A stretch of 64,000 nucleotides of DNA from Trochalopteron elliotii (GCA_024734555.1 JANPWX010000480.1:4278671-4342670), one strand, 5' to 3'. Numbered from the stretch's first letter, positions 1 through 10,721 are shown. Numbers and translations are program-made. The notes: generated by a model not told the origin, from the sequence alone.

Positions 1-1470
1 GAGTTGTAGCCCTGGAAAAGGCTACACAGGAGTTGGATTTTATGGCCATCTTTCCCAGAAGAAGATATTGTTATTAAATTTTGCTGATCAGAGCTAGCAG
101 TTTGCTACAGATCAGGTCATGATCATTTCTGTGTTTATGGCCCAACAAAGCCCAGAAGTTAAACACTCCATTAAGTCACAGGGCAAGATGCCTACATGGT
201 GAAATAATGTGAGTGCATTAGTTTGCATCCATTTAGGGAAATCAGGTGTCTGAGTCCCTGGCACCTGACTTCAGATCAGGGACTTAAAATATTCTATTCC
301 AAAACCCACAGATTCTAAACTAATTTTCAGCACTTCAGCAAACCTAGGTGCCTTTAAAATTAATTCTGAACCAAAGATCATAAAAAGAAATTTCATCATT
401 TTGAATTTTTTCAGCTGCAATCTGACTCACAATTTCTGTTTTCTAAAGTTGAATTTCCTATCTGACCCTTACATCCCGCTGGACTCTGGATTTGCTTTTA
501 GAGGGCTCCAGTTAAGTCATGACTTTCAACACTTCTTTCCATTTGACTGGATTCTGTAAAGGATATTTCAGTAGTGAAATGGAGATTTATTTTTTTTTTC
601 CCCAGAGCATAGAAACTATATCTTGGGACTACTGATATTAAGAATCTGTGCTAAAGCCTCTCTCTGACATGAAAAAGTAAGCCAAACATCCACTTGGGAT
701 TCTTGTGAAATCATGAAGGGATAAAAACTCCAAGAACATTGTGAAATTCTGTACACCATGGAAACAATAAGAATTTTGCTTTTCCAGGGCAGAACAATGA
801 CTGAAATATTTTCATTTGCTTTAACAGATCTTTCCATGTGTCTCTCAGGACACTGTAGCCAAAACTACCATAAAAACATGTGCAAGAGTAGTCACTGAGG
901 GCTGGAAAATGTAATTTTTACCCACTTGTACAAAGTATACTCTGTAATATGCTGCAACTCAACATTATCAAACACAATCCTGAGGCATTGCTGGAAACAC
1001 TGATGTTCTTGACTCTGGCCCTCCAAAATCACTTGGATGACTACCCTAAGCCTTAAAGATCCCATGTTTTCATCTTTCCAGGGACTAAGGCATCCTTAAT
1101 CCTGCAGTTAAATTCAGCAGTTTTTTCTGCTGTAATCTCTAACCATACAATAACATTATATAGGGAAGTAAAATTTTTTTCAGTGTAGAATAAAATCTGG
1201 CTGTTTTTCTTTTGAATTGCCTCTTTCTCCACACCCAAACCACCTACTAAAATGTACTCCTGAAAATAACTATGAGCACTTGTAAATGCTGATGCTTTAT
1301 TTACACATATAGTCTATTTCCTTACTTTTAATTGTAAAGGACAATATGAAGGTTCTATCTTGTCTGATCATTCAAAGAGCAAAACTACTGCAGTTTACCA
1401 TGAAAATAAATGTTTTGGCATCCTTTGGGCTGGACTGACAGCAACTACCATGGTCTTCAGCAAGCTGCAT
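1..1470. other. Single-copy-looking AT-rich DNA, no gene seen
   Basis: I see no repeat family, RNA gene or credible coding exon in this stretch. The only open frames are short (61-73 codons), on the minus strand, and have no recognisable motif. Runs of T such as the one near 590 are ordinary low-complexity DNA. Confidence 0.6.
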
Positions 1471-1780
1471 TGTAGCCCTGGTTTCATGCCTGAGATGTTT
1501 TGGTTTTCTGAAATTCTTTTCCCAGGGAATTTTCTGTAAATAAAATAAATGTTTTTGTAACTGTAACTTTGTTATTCATTCCTTTTCCTAGGAGGGACTT
1601 CTTCTTGCTGTCCCTCTGCTCTGACCAATGTGAGTGAAGAGGTTTGTCTTTGTGTCACCAATCAAATTGGTCTGTGTGAAATAGTATAAAAGGGAGACAC
1701 ATCCCAAAAATGGAGGAGTCATTTTCAGCCTTCTGAAGTCAAAGTGTGTGTCATTGTGGTGTAAAACAGCATCACTGCAT
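1465..1780 (+). mobile_element. Solo LTR, family LTR-B copy 1, with 6 bp target-site duplication
   Basis: The element itself runs 1471-1774 (304 bp), beginning TGTAGCCCTGG and ending CAGCATCA. It is flanked by a perfect CTGCAT duplication at 1465-1470 and 1775-1780. It carries a CCAAT box at 1625-1629, an inverted pair CCAAT/ATTGG at 1658-1670 and a TATA box (TATAAAA) at 1685-1691. The place where copy 2 has AATAAA reads AATGGA here, so the polyadenylation signal is damaged. TG...CA ends, promoter order and a 6 bp duplication are what is known of retroviral LTRs, and 6 bp fits ERVK/beta- or alpharetrovirus-like integration. No internal retroviral sequence adjoins it, so it is inferred to be a solo LTR left by recombination between the two LTRs of a provirus. 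Family assignment by name is not possible without a repeat library. Confidence 0.88.
1685..1691 (+). promoter_or_regulatory. TATA box of LTR-B copy 1
   Basis: TATAAAA lies 15 bp downstream of the inverted CCAAT/ATTGG pair and about 80 bp before the LTR end. The same spacing is seen in the copies at 46111-46117 (+) and 57623-57629 (-). Whether the promoter is still active cannot be told from sequence. Confidence 0.6.
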
Positions 1781-4616
1781 TGGTGATATGTTGCATTGAC
1801 AGGCCAACAATCAAGCAGTGAAAACATCTGATAATCAAACCTCTCTGGAAAATGCCACAAAGACGTATAGACATCATCTGTTTTTCCTCAAAACCAAAGG
1901 AAAAGAAAAAAAAAATTTAAAACGGCATTTGAGTCGTGACACATTTATTTCAGACAGTAAATATTTCTAACGTGGTGTTTTTCAGAAAGTTTCCACCCGC
2001 GCTTGGAAGCACAGTGCAAAAATTTGATATTCAAATGTTTGCATCCTGTGGGTAAATGAAGCTCGTAATTGAAATGTAAACCTTTTGTCATGTAGGACTT
2101 TCCAGGTTTTTAGGCAAGAGGCTGTTCCATTATTCCAGCATAATAACCCTGAGGAGAAAACCACAACAGTGTGTGCGAAAATTTGCAACTTCCTTAATGC
2201 TCTAAAATGTACCAGGTACTTGAGACTGCCACTATATTTCTCAGGGCTAATTTTTCCTTATAAAAATAAGTCTCTGTTCATGTTAGTAGAGTTTAAAACA
2301 CAATGACACGTGGAGGGAATGTTTAGGATTTTATACCTGTGGTACTGCTGCCTTTTAAGTGAATAATGACATTCCCAAATATGAAGGCTTAAGAGTAAGA
2401 GGGCTTTTTACAGTGAGTTGTTTTTTTTTTTCCCCTGCAATTTCTTTGGGTGTTTCATTCTGATGATTATTTCTGCCATTTTTTCAGCATCTTTGTATTA
2501 GGCAATTGGATCTGTAAATTGCTATTGAATCAAACTCCTAAATAGATGATTTTGATGGTGCCAGGTGGTCTGAGCTTATGGATTCAGTGGGACTGCAGCA
2601 CTCAGGACAGCAGCACTGAGTCCTGCAGGGAAGGGTCACCCTGGGCCACCACTTGCCAACAGCTTGATAAGTGTTGAGCTACCAGGACATGTCATCGTGA
2701 CTTTGGTGTACTTATTCTTCATCTGACTTGTCTGTGATTTATGTGTGGACATGGTCATCATTAGCAGAAATGTTCCTTAGTGGGATTTTACTCGTGCAAT
2801 CCTAAAAAAAATAAAATTATTTTTGTAATATTCAACTAAAAATAATATCGTTAACATTTTGGGGGAAGAAAGATCATGCACATTCTTATTAGAATCTCTC
2901 AATGATAAAAATTGTCTTTGTATAAAGAAGAATACTGTTTTAAAGTAGTTCAAACAGATTAGACATGTTTAGCAAAAGGATCTTTCTTTGTTTTCCCTAT
3001 CACATGTGTAAGAAATTGGTTTAATAACAAGTAAGACTCAGAAAAGAAGGTTTGCAGGGATCCCTTTATAAGCACCTGACAGTAGCACATTTCTTTGATT
3101 ATTATTGACAAGTTAGGTTTAAAACATTACTATATAATAAATATTCATGTCACATATCCTCTCTGATATCCTTAGGTACCTTTTCAAATCCCAAATGATC
3201 ACTGCAGATATATTTTCTCTTATTCCCTCTTTCCTTTTCCCAATTTCATTCAACACCTGACATTTATTCTATCCTTATCCCTAAGAATTTTTCTTTCATA
3301 ATGACTGAATTCATATTCAGTCATACACTACATTCATATTCATATGCCTGACTTATATTCTAATATAAAATAACCAATAAAATAATACAAGGATTCTAAT
3401 AATGACAAATAAATTCTGCTAAAAGAAGTGCCCAGGTCTCATGGTCTGTGTATCATCTTGTCCACCCCAAGTGAAGCACTGCACAGATGCTGTGTTCAGG
3501 TCTTGTAAAACAAATCATTTCATGAGTAATCTAAAGGAAAATGGATGCCAGGAAGGAAAAAGGTATCTGGATATAAAATGAGGAGTGCAAGCATTACAAA
3601 TATGAGGCAGACTTCTGGGCAGGATTTTAGTGCCTTGTCCGTGGGGATGAACAGACTGCATTTCTTCTGGGAGCAGATTGTGAATTCCATCCCAGGCATG
3701 CAGCCCCCAGGGCGTGGGATGCTCATACCTACAGGAGGGGAAAATGGGAATAAAACTCCAACTGCAGCCAGAGGAGTGGGGCTCTTTTGACAATTTGTGA
3801 ACTCACTTTGCTACAGTTTTTCAGACTCTGTTCAGTTTTGGGGGTGGTGTTTATTTTAGTTTGGGGGATTTTGTTTTGGTTTTTTTTTTGTAATGAAGAT
3901 TTGAGGCTAAAGCAAGACTGACAAGCAGAGTTTGGGCTCGGGGCCATGCTGGCCAGGATCATCAGGCTTCTGGACACTTCTCTGTGCTTCCAACTGTAGA
4001 ACTGGTCTGGGAATTGTGCACGGCAAATTCTGCCAAAAATTTTCTGGATCTTTTATCATTTTTGTAAGCTGCGCACAGAAAATGAAAAGCATAAAGCTCA
4101 CCCACTTTAAAAAAAAAAAAAAAAAAAAAGAAAAATATGTACTTAGATGAAATTTCTCCTGGAAGAAAAGAAAAAAAAACACATATTTTTACTTAGCTAT
4201 ATTAAAAAAAAAACCTGAATGTGTGCTGATATAGATGTCTGTAAATTCTGAAAATATTGTGATCCATGTAATTCACATCCAACTACAATAAAACAGATCT
4301 TTCAATTCTGTATCTAGACACAGGCACAACTTATTCCTTTCCACTTCTGTCATGCACAGGCTCTTCATGGCCCTCCTCAGTTACAACTCTACAATACCTC
4401 TCTTAGAGGGAAACTTGCTTTTATATCAGGCAACTTACACTTACAAAAACAAACCATATAAACCATTCTATTAATAAGAAAATATTTATTAAAACCAGCC
4501 AGTTTACAATAATTAGCTTATTTTCCTGAAGATTAAGTTTCAAAAATGAGGCGAGGCTGCAGTCCCCAGCTGATGTGAAGGAACGAACTTTGCATGATGG
4601 TGTATTAATTGCAGGC
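1775..4616. other. No gene seen; small inverted repeat and A-run only
   Basis: This AT-rich stretch has no repeat family that I can place. It contains a 10 bp perfect inverted repeat at 3301-3324 and a 21-nt A-run at 4109-4129. Overlapping open frames on both strands at 3515-4182 are short, unlike known proteins, and partly driven by the A/T runs. Confidence 0.5.
3301..3324. repeat. Perfect 10 bp inverted repeat with 4-nt loop
   Basis: ATGACTGAAT is followed by TCAT and then ATTCAGTCAT. The arms are perfectly complementary. No terminator or binding-site role is implied in a vertebrate context, and a stem of this size can arise by chance in a window this long. Confidence 0.7.

Positions 4617-4692
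<76 letters not shown>
4617..4692 (+). repeat. (TTA)n trinucleotide microsatellite
   Basis: An uninterrupted run of about 25 TTA units. It creates a run of isoleucine codons in a minus-strand frame at 4540-4797 that is an artefact and not a protein. Long pure trinucleotide tracts are usually length-polymorphic. Confidence 0.97.
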
Positions 4693-6243
4693 GTTTAATG
4701 TGCAGTCAGTATTTCCTTCTGCTGCTGCACAACCACTGATTCTGGAGCTGTGCCAAAGCAGCAAGGCTGTCCTTTGTATATAAATCCCTATCTTCAAAAT
4801 CCAGAGAGAAATCTCTCTGAGACATGCAGTGTTTTAGAAAAAACTAAACTTTGCTCCCTGTAGTTACAGCTCAACCTTTTTATGTCAGTTCTGTCAACCC
4901 CTTGACCTTAATAACTGCTCCTGTGCATCTCAAAGTATGAGGAGCCCATGCTAACTCTTTATTTGTTTTCCAATATTAAAAATCTCCCAAAGTCTGCAAG
5001 GGAACAAAAAGGATTGTTTACAGATGGATTCTGAAGAGTTTAGTCTTTGTAAAAAAAAGCATCCCAAGAACCTTACAACGTATTATTTGCTCAACTGGTG
5101 TATTTTGGGTTTGCCCAGGCAAATGCAGTGGTGGATGGGGTAAAACTGCCAGTAGTAGAATGTATGGGACCAGGGTATGCACAAACAAGATTAAAACTTC
5201 CTACAAGGTAGTTATATGTGAGGTAAATAATTTTATTTCCTTTATTTTAATTATGAATTAAAATAATTTGTTAAAATAAAATATTTTAATAAAATAAAAT
5301 AATTATAGCAGCTCTAGATTGCTTGTCCAAAGAGCAAGAACTGATCCAAATATCAATTTGACCTGTCATTTTGTATGCCTTGAACAATTGTGGTCTTTAT
5401 TTACCTTATTGCATGAGCAATCAAGGTTGCAACCTAGCTGTCATACAGTGATTGTGATAATCTTCAACATCTGTGTTTGTCTCGTAAAATTTTGGTGTAA
5501 AATATGTCAAAGTGTATTTATATGAGCATAAATTTATAATTTATGCTACTTTTCTGTGAGGTGTATTTATTTCAAAGTCTTTAAATAACACTTGTGCCAT
5601 TAGGAATTGTAAAGGTAATGGACATCAGTATTATTTAAACTGTTGTGTTTTCCTCTGCTGTGTCTCAGTGGGAATGTTGAGTGCCACACAAGAGCTATAA
5701 TTGAGAAATCCCTTGCTCTCTGTGACTCTGATTGCTATTATGATTGGAATAATTTGCATTTTTATGAAGATACTATTCTGTCTTCAGGCATCCATGACTG
5801 TGCTTGATGTTTTGAAGATCATTTGAAAAGGCACATAGAAATTATTTGCTTTTAGTAAAATGGCTTTTTACTTGCAAGCAAAAACAAATTATTTGGTTCA
5901 AAGGAAATAAAAAAAGGCTGCTAAGTATCTGAAGAAGGAGCTGTTAGTAAACAATATCTCCAGAAAATGATTCCTCCTCAAATGCCTGCAAAGACACTTT
6001 ACTAAAACCTTCTCTTGCAGACACACTAGACCCTTGTAGATTTACCAAGCAATAAAATGACTGCCAGGGTTAGAACCTTCCATGGCAGTGGGTCACTTAA
6101 TCTCTCTGTTCTCCCTCTAAGAGCCTCATGGAGAACGTGGGGATTTTTTTTCACTTTGGAAGCCTGAGGCTCTGACCAAGTGGCCTCCACCTGGATCAAA
6201 TGCAGGTTTATTCTCTGGCTTAATAGAAGCTGTGAATTAGTGG
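4693..6243. other. No gene seen; AT-rich DNA
   Basis: The only structure is an AT-rich 11 bp inverted repeat at 5242-5266 (arms TTATTTTAATT and AATTAAAATAA around ATG) and neighbouring A/T-rich simple sequence up to about 5310. Nothing here resembles a coding exon. Confidence 0.5.
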
Positions 6244-6687
6244 TGATGCCTTAAATTTGAGCTTTCATGTATTTCAGGTTCTGTGCTGCCCAGGGGTGCA
6301 GCTCTGAGCTCACAGTCAGTGTCACTCAGCTCTGCACACAGCAGGGACACAAAACAAATCCTTTTCCTGCTGCACACCAAGGACAACTTTCAGGCCCAAA
6401 AGCACAAACAAGGGTGGGCTGGAGGGAGGAACAAGAAGGATGGCACCTCACAACCTGCAGCTGTAACTGGACAATTAAACCCCAATATGCAAATGGACCA
6501 AAACTTATCAAAGTGTGAGACCTGGTGACTGTTTGTCCATTTGTGACCATTTTGGGTCCACCTTGGGTGTAGCCCTGGCCAGGCTCTTGTCCTGCCCAAG
6601 GTGGATCTTAAAGGCCTTTCAATAAATATCTACTTTATTTTCCAGCTCTGTCCAGTCTCTGTTCCAGGTCAGCTTTCCAAGGCATCA
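6244..6687 (+). mobile_element. LTR-like interspersed repeat, family LTR-A copy 1
   Basis: This 444 bp element begins TGATGCCTT and ends AAGGCATCA, a perfect 9 bp inverted pair with retroviral TG...CA ends. It contains an ATGCAAAT octamer at 6487-6494, an 11 bp inverted repeat (6557-6567 with 6595-6605) around a CCTGGCCAGG palindrome, and AATAAA at 6621-6626 about 60 bp before the end. Three more copies lie in this window. Flanking 4-mers are GTGG and GTAC, so a target duplication is not preserved here. A solo LTR of an endogenous retrovirus is the best reading; a non-autonomous DNA element with 9 bp terminal inverted repeats is the alternative. The open frames across it at 6267-6599 have no protein homology that I recognise and are not genes. 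Confidence 0.82.
6487..6494 (+). promoter_or_regulatory. POU octamer ATGCAAAT in LTR-A copy 1
   Basis: A perfect ATGCAAAT, the known binding sequence of OCT/POU transcription factors, is present here and at the equivalent place in the other three LTR-A copies (11049-11056, 31808-31815, 54479-54486). Function is inferred from the motif only. Confidence 0.5.
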
Positions 6688-7298
6688 GTACTACCCTGCA
6701 ACTCCCATTCTCTGTTGTCAGGAAAATCACTTTTTAAGAAGGCCGACAGAAAGGATACAGCTGAGGCTTTGGTAGCCCTTTCACCCCACTAAATTCCCAG
6801 TGAGCAATATTTTGTTCTCCACTTAGACTTTGTTGAAAAATGGTTAAACTTGAGAGGAGTTTTATCCTTGTCTGTGACTAAGTGCTAAAATGTGGCTCTC
6901 CATTACCCTGCAATCATGTGTACACATACAGAGGAAATGCACGTGTCCATGGAAATGACATACCTCTAGTAGTAAATGTTATTTACAGAATTTTTCAATT
7001 TCATAACAGAGGGAATTGAACACCTCGGAGCCTGCAGAGTAACAGAGTTAAAACAGCCAATGTAGATCAGCTGGCATTTTTAAAATGTTGTCTTTAAAGC
7101 TAACATTAGAGACCTAAAAATCCCCAGGTATTTCATGTGATATGCCAGTCTTATGTACAACCCTAACAATTTCTGTTGGGCTCTTTTCTTTCTTTTCACA
7201 GAGGGAAAAAAATTAGGACTTCACTTATGTAGAGAGAACTCTTCTTCTAATATTACCTCCAAACTTTCTTAATGAAATATGTGTCCCAACGAATGTCT

Positions 7299-7334
7299 TA
7301 ATCCACACACTTAATAACTTAAGTGTGTGGATTA
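7299..7334. repeat. Perfect 16 bp stem, 4-nt loop hairpin
   Basis: The left arm TAATCCACACACTTAA (7299-7314), loop TAAC and right arm TTAAGTGTGTGGATTA (7319-7334) form a perfect 36-nt inverted repeat. The arms include a CACACA/TGTGTG core, so it is not a trivial A/T palindrome. It is shorter than a typical pre-microRNA, and no target duplication or transposon end is evident around it. Its role is unknown. Confidence 0.92.
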
Positions 7335-8130
7335 CAGAGAGATAGTTAATTTAACTGCAATGTCCAAGTGCAGTGTCCAATCTAAGCCTTGACTTCATCA
7401 GACTTACAAAGAACCCTGCATAGCTGTGAATTGGCAACATTCACTACCTTTACCCCTCTCACAGAGGCACCCCAAATCAAAAGTAATCAAAATTCATGTA
7501 TGAATTTAGGGCACAAAGCACTCTTGGTATTAAAGGCTCTAAGACAACTAATTTCTGAGCAACTATAACAAAGCACTTTGTTCATCTACAGTGAAATCTT
7601 CATGCACATAAAAGATTAAATGACACTTTTTTCCCCCCACTAATTTTATTACAGCATTGTTCTTCATGCCCTGTATAATTAAAATTTTGTCATCATCTCC
7701 ATTATGAACCTCCATTTTTGCTGGTTTATAACCTTGTCCATAATTTACTCTGAAAGGGAGGCTGTGGTGGGGGGTTTTGTCACAATCAGGGGTTCTTCTT
7801 GCACTGGCTAAAAATAAACACTGAGATTTCCAGAAGTGATTAATCAATTGCACCCTTCTGGTTTAAACTGGTAGAAGGGTTATGAATCTCCAAGGGTGAG
7901 CACAAGAATCTGTCTTTTCTGCAAAACAAGCCTCACTAGGCACCCATTTTAAAATTGTTGTTCTTCTCTAAGGAACAAAGTTTGTTCCTTTTTTTGAAAT
8001 ACAGGCGTCAGCAGAACTCCAGTATTTGGTGTCAGATGCTCACTGCAACATTCTGATAGAAAGGAGCCTCCTCTTTCCAAGCAGAATTTGCCATCATTTT
8101 CTTCTTGTCTTCTTGTATTTAAAAGCAAGC

Positions 8131-8190
8131 ACAAAGTCTGAGGGAAAATACATTACAGGCAAAAAGTCTGAGGGAAAATATATCACAGGC
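8131..8190 (+). repeat. 30 bp tandem duplication (2 copies)
   Basis: Two adjacent 30 bp units, 8131-8160 and 8161-8190, share the core AAGTCTGAGGGAAAATA and differ at three positions. This is a small local duplication with no coding consequence that I can identify. Confidence 0.93.
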
Positions 8191-9228
8191 GTAGAAGTTA
8201 ATTTAAATGTGAATTACTAGTATTTCATATTTCTTCTGCATATATAGGTATAGTGATTAAAGATTTCCTAAATGAATACTGACACAAACAGATAGAAATG
8301 TTACAAAGATGCAGTCTGGCTATTTTATGATTGTTTCTTGCACAACTACTGATTTCGTAATGGTGTATTGCAAAGCCTTATAATGATTTGATAGAACTAC
8401 ATTTGGTCCTTGTAGGCCTGTTCTTTACAATTTTCTTAGGCAATGAAGTATGAAACTATTATGCAAAAGACACAATCCACTGTCTCTCATGATCGTGACA
8501 AAGCTATAAAATGTCCATTCTTTTGTAGACCATGACATTTTAAAATGCTTCTGGTTTTCTGTTGCTCTGTTTACCCTCCCATACCTCAATAACTCTGAAT
8601 GGTGCCATTACTTTAAAGCACAGCTCCAATTCATCCCTTTTCTAATGGGAATTGAGCTGGATCTGAGATAACTGTGTTCCTATTCTTCAGAGAGATTGAC
8701 AGGGTCATTCAGCTTTACACCTTTTTTAAACCCATCCAGTTGCTTTACTATCCCTCAGGCTCAAATCAGAAGTCTTCCTGAAATCTGGGCCAAAAATGAT
8801 CACTGTGGCCATAACTTTTCTATGGAGCTGACAGAGAGGAAAGAGTGAGAATTGTGAGGAAAAGGAGAAATAAGAGGAAGGGGACTCGTCCTGCTCTCTG
8901 GTCCCACATGCCTCTGAGTAGAGGAAATTCAAACCCCTTTAGATATGAATTCATACCCCTGCTCCTGACATAATCTGCTTTGCTGGATGCCATGGAGAGT
9001 TTCAAGAAGGGCAGATACACCAGCCAAAGAAGTACCAGTTAAGGAGAGTCATATTTAGAATAGAACTTTATGCTGTTAATGCAACTGAGCACTTGAGGAT
9101 GTGTCTGGGTCACCCAGTTTTGAGAAGTAGGTGTGCAAGTGTTCAACATTTGTCATGCATTTTCCTGAATATGTGGGGCTTTTTTACAAGACTTTTGAGC
9201 ATTTGTGGCTTAAGAATTGCTTAAAAGC

Positions 9229-9248
9229 TTTTTTTTTTTTTTTTTTTT
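9229..9248 (+). repeat. Poly-T run (20 nt)
   Basis: A homopolymer of 20 T. It could be the antisense tail of an old retroposed sequence, but no retrogene or SINE body is recognisable next to it. Confidence 0.85.
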
Positions 9249-10078
9249 GAGTTGGCACTGGAATGAAAGAGCAGTCACAGAGAAATTGTGAATTAAAATA
9301 AAATTCCTGTCTTGCTGGAAGGGGGTCCTTGAGTTCTCAGTCCTGTGCTGGCCTGGGATGTGCACTGTCCATCCTGTCCTGCAGCTGCACTCTGACAGCA
9401 GGGGAAAGGGTCACAGGGATGTCACCCAAACAGGGGAGCAGGAGGACACTGCTGTGTGTGCCTGGCAGAAGAGGGGTGGCTGCTTTGGAGAGATGGAGCA
9501 GCACCTACAAAGGGTTTGAAGTTGGGTACATTTGGTCACCTGCCTCTGGCTGCCACTCCAAAAGGATCCTCAACATTGCAGGCACTGATTTAAGTCTGTG
9601 GCTGTTGCAGACGAGAAAGTCTCAGGCACATTTTTAGCAGAAACATAAAAATGCTGACATCTTTTTTTTTTCTTTCTTGACTGCTCCATATATTATGCAG
9701 CTAATAGATGCCTCTCTTGAATTCCAGACAGTAACAATAATTACCACAATTTCTCTTTTTTGCCTCTCCCCCTTTCCCTTCTGATGGCTGCTGAGTCTCT
9801 TTGAATGAAGGCTTGGCTGTGTAACCAGACCTGCATAAATCACACCAGCCCCTGTGTCTGAGCATGGAAGAGCAGCACATTCAGGTCTCCTACACACCAG
9901 AGAGGATTAAGAACAGATTAAGCACATTGATTCTGCCATTCCCCCAGTGTGTGCTTCATCTAACTATTCCACTCCACACTTGGCACGTTTGTGATTAAAG
10001 CCTGTGGAACAGATGAACATATTGTAAGCAGATAGAAAGCAGCTATTAAAATTGGTTTGAATTACTTCTCTTGCTTGC

Positions 10079-10126
10079 AAAAAAACCAAAAAACAAAAAC
10101 AAAAAAACAACCAAACAACAAACTCC
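10079..10126 (+). repeat. A/C-rich low-complexity tract
   Basis: An imperfect run of A interrupted by single or paired C, with CAAA and CAAAA units. Similar tracts occur at 41926-41985 and 63768-63830. They are simple-sequence DNA, possibly decayed poly-A tails. Confidence 0.85.
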
Positions 10127-10721
10127 TCTCTAAACCACATCTTTTATCTTGAATTCTAGGAGCAATCAGAAGTATTTCTAAATATCATGTCTTCCCAAAC
10201 AAGGAATTTGAAGGAAAGTGCCCTGTAAGAAGCTCAAACAAGACAAAATGAGAAAGGGAAATTATTCCTTCTGGGACTAAAAACTCAAATTTGGTGATCA
10301 AAGGAAGGTCTTCCAGTGTTTTTATTCTGTAAGATTTTCTGTCTGTGAGAGTAGAGGGAGCTCAATATCCCCCAGGATGTTCCAAATCAGTCAGGATTAG
10401 ACCTCTGGGTCTAGAGGAGTGATTGTAGTTCCTATTATTGTAGGAAGATGGTCTAGAATTACAAAATTTGAATTTTCTTTGTTGCCATTCCTACATTGAA
10501 CAGACAATACTAATATTTTCCTTCCATGTACATCACCAGCTTGAAAATTTGTCCTTGGGTAGTGAGCTGGCCTAAATTCCGGATCCTAACAATACTGTGG
10601 ATAATGGTAAAATTAAATTTTCATTTTACTGTGTCTCCTCCAATATAATCCTGACATTATCACCAGCACGCCTCTGTGGCAGGAAGGTTAACTGCATTCT
10701 GGCTCCATTTATAAAAATTCA

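Larger units (their letters stand above)
6688..10721. other. No gene seen; hairpin, tandem duplication and T-run
   Basis: Contains the perfect hairpin at 7299-7334, a 30 bp tandem duplication at 8131-8190, a 20-nt T-run at 9229-9248 and an A/C-rich run at 10079-10126. A more GC-rich patch at about 9310-9640 has a 102-codon open frame but no protein motif. The minus-strand frame at 7563-7853 (96 codons) is also unrecognised. Confidence 0.5.

Noticed and set aside
4540..4797. 85-codon frame with a long isoleucine run
   Set aside because: It is the translation of the (TTA)n microsatellite.
5242..5266. 11 bp A/T inverted repeat as a functional hairpin
   Set aside because: It consists only of A and T in a strongly A/T-rich tract, where such palindromes arise easily.
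6267..6599. Several overlapping open frames on both strands within LTR-A copies (also at 10970-11276, 31552-31883, 54371-54690)
   Set aside because: The same frames recur in every copy because the repeat is stop-poor; they have no domain resemblance and lie in LTR-type sequence.
7563..7853. 96-codon minus-strand frame as a decayed retroposon protein
   Set aside because: The peptide is not like reverse transcriptase, transposase or gag motifs that I know, and no repeat borders are visible.
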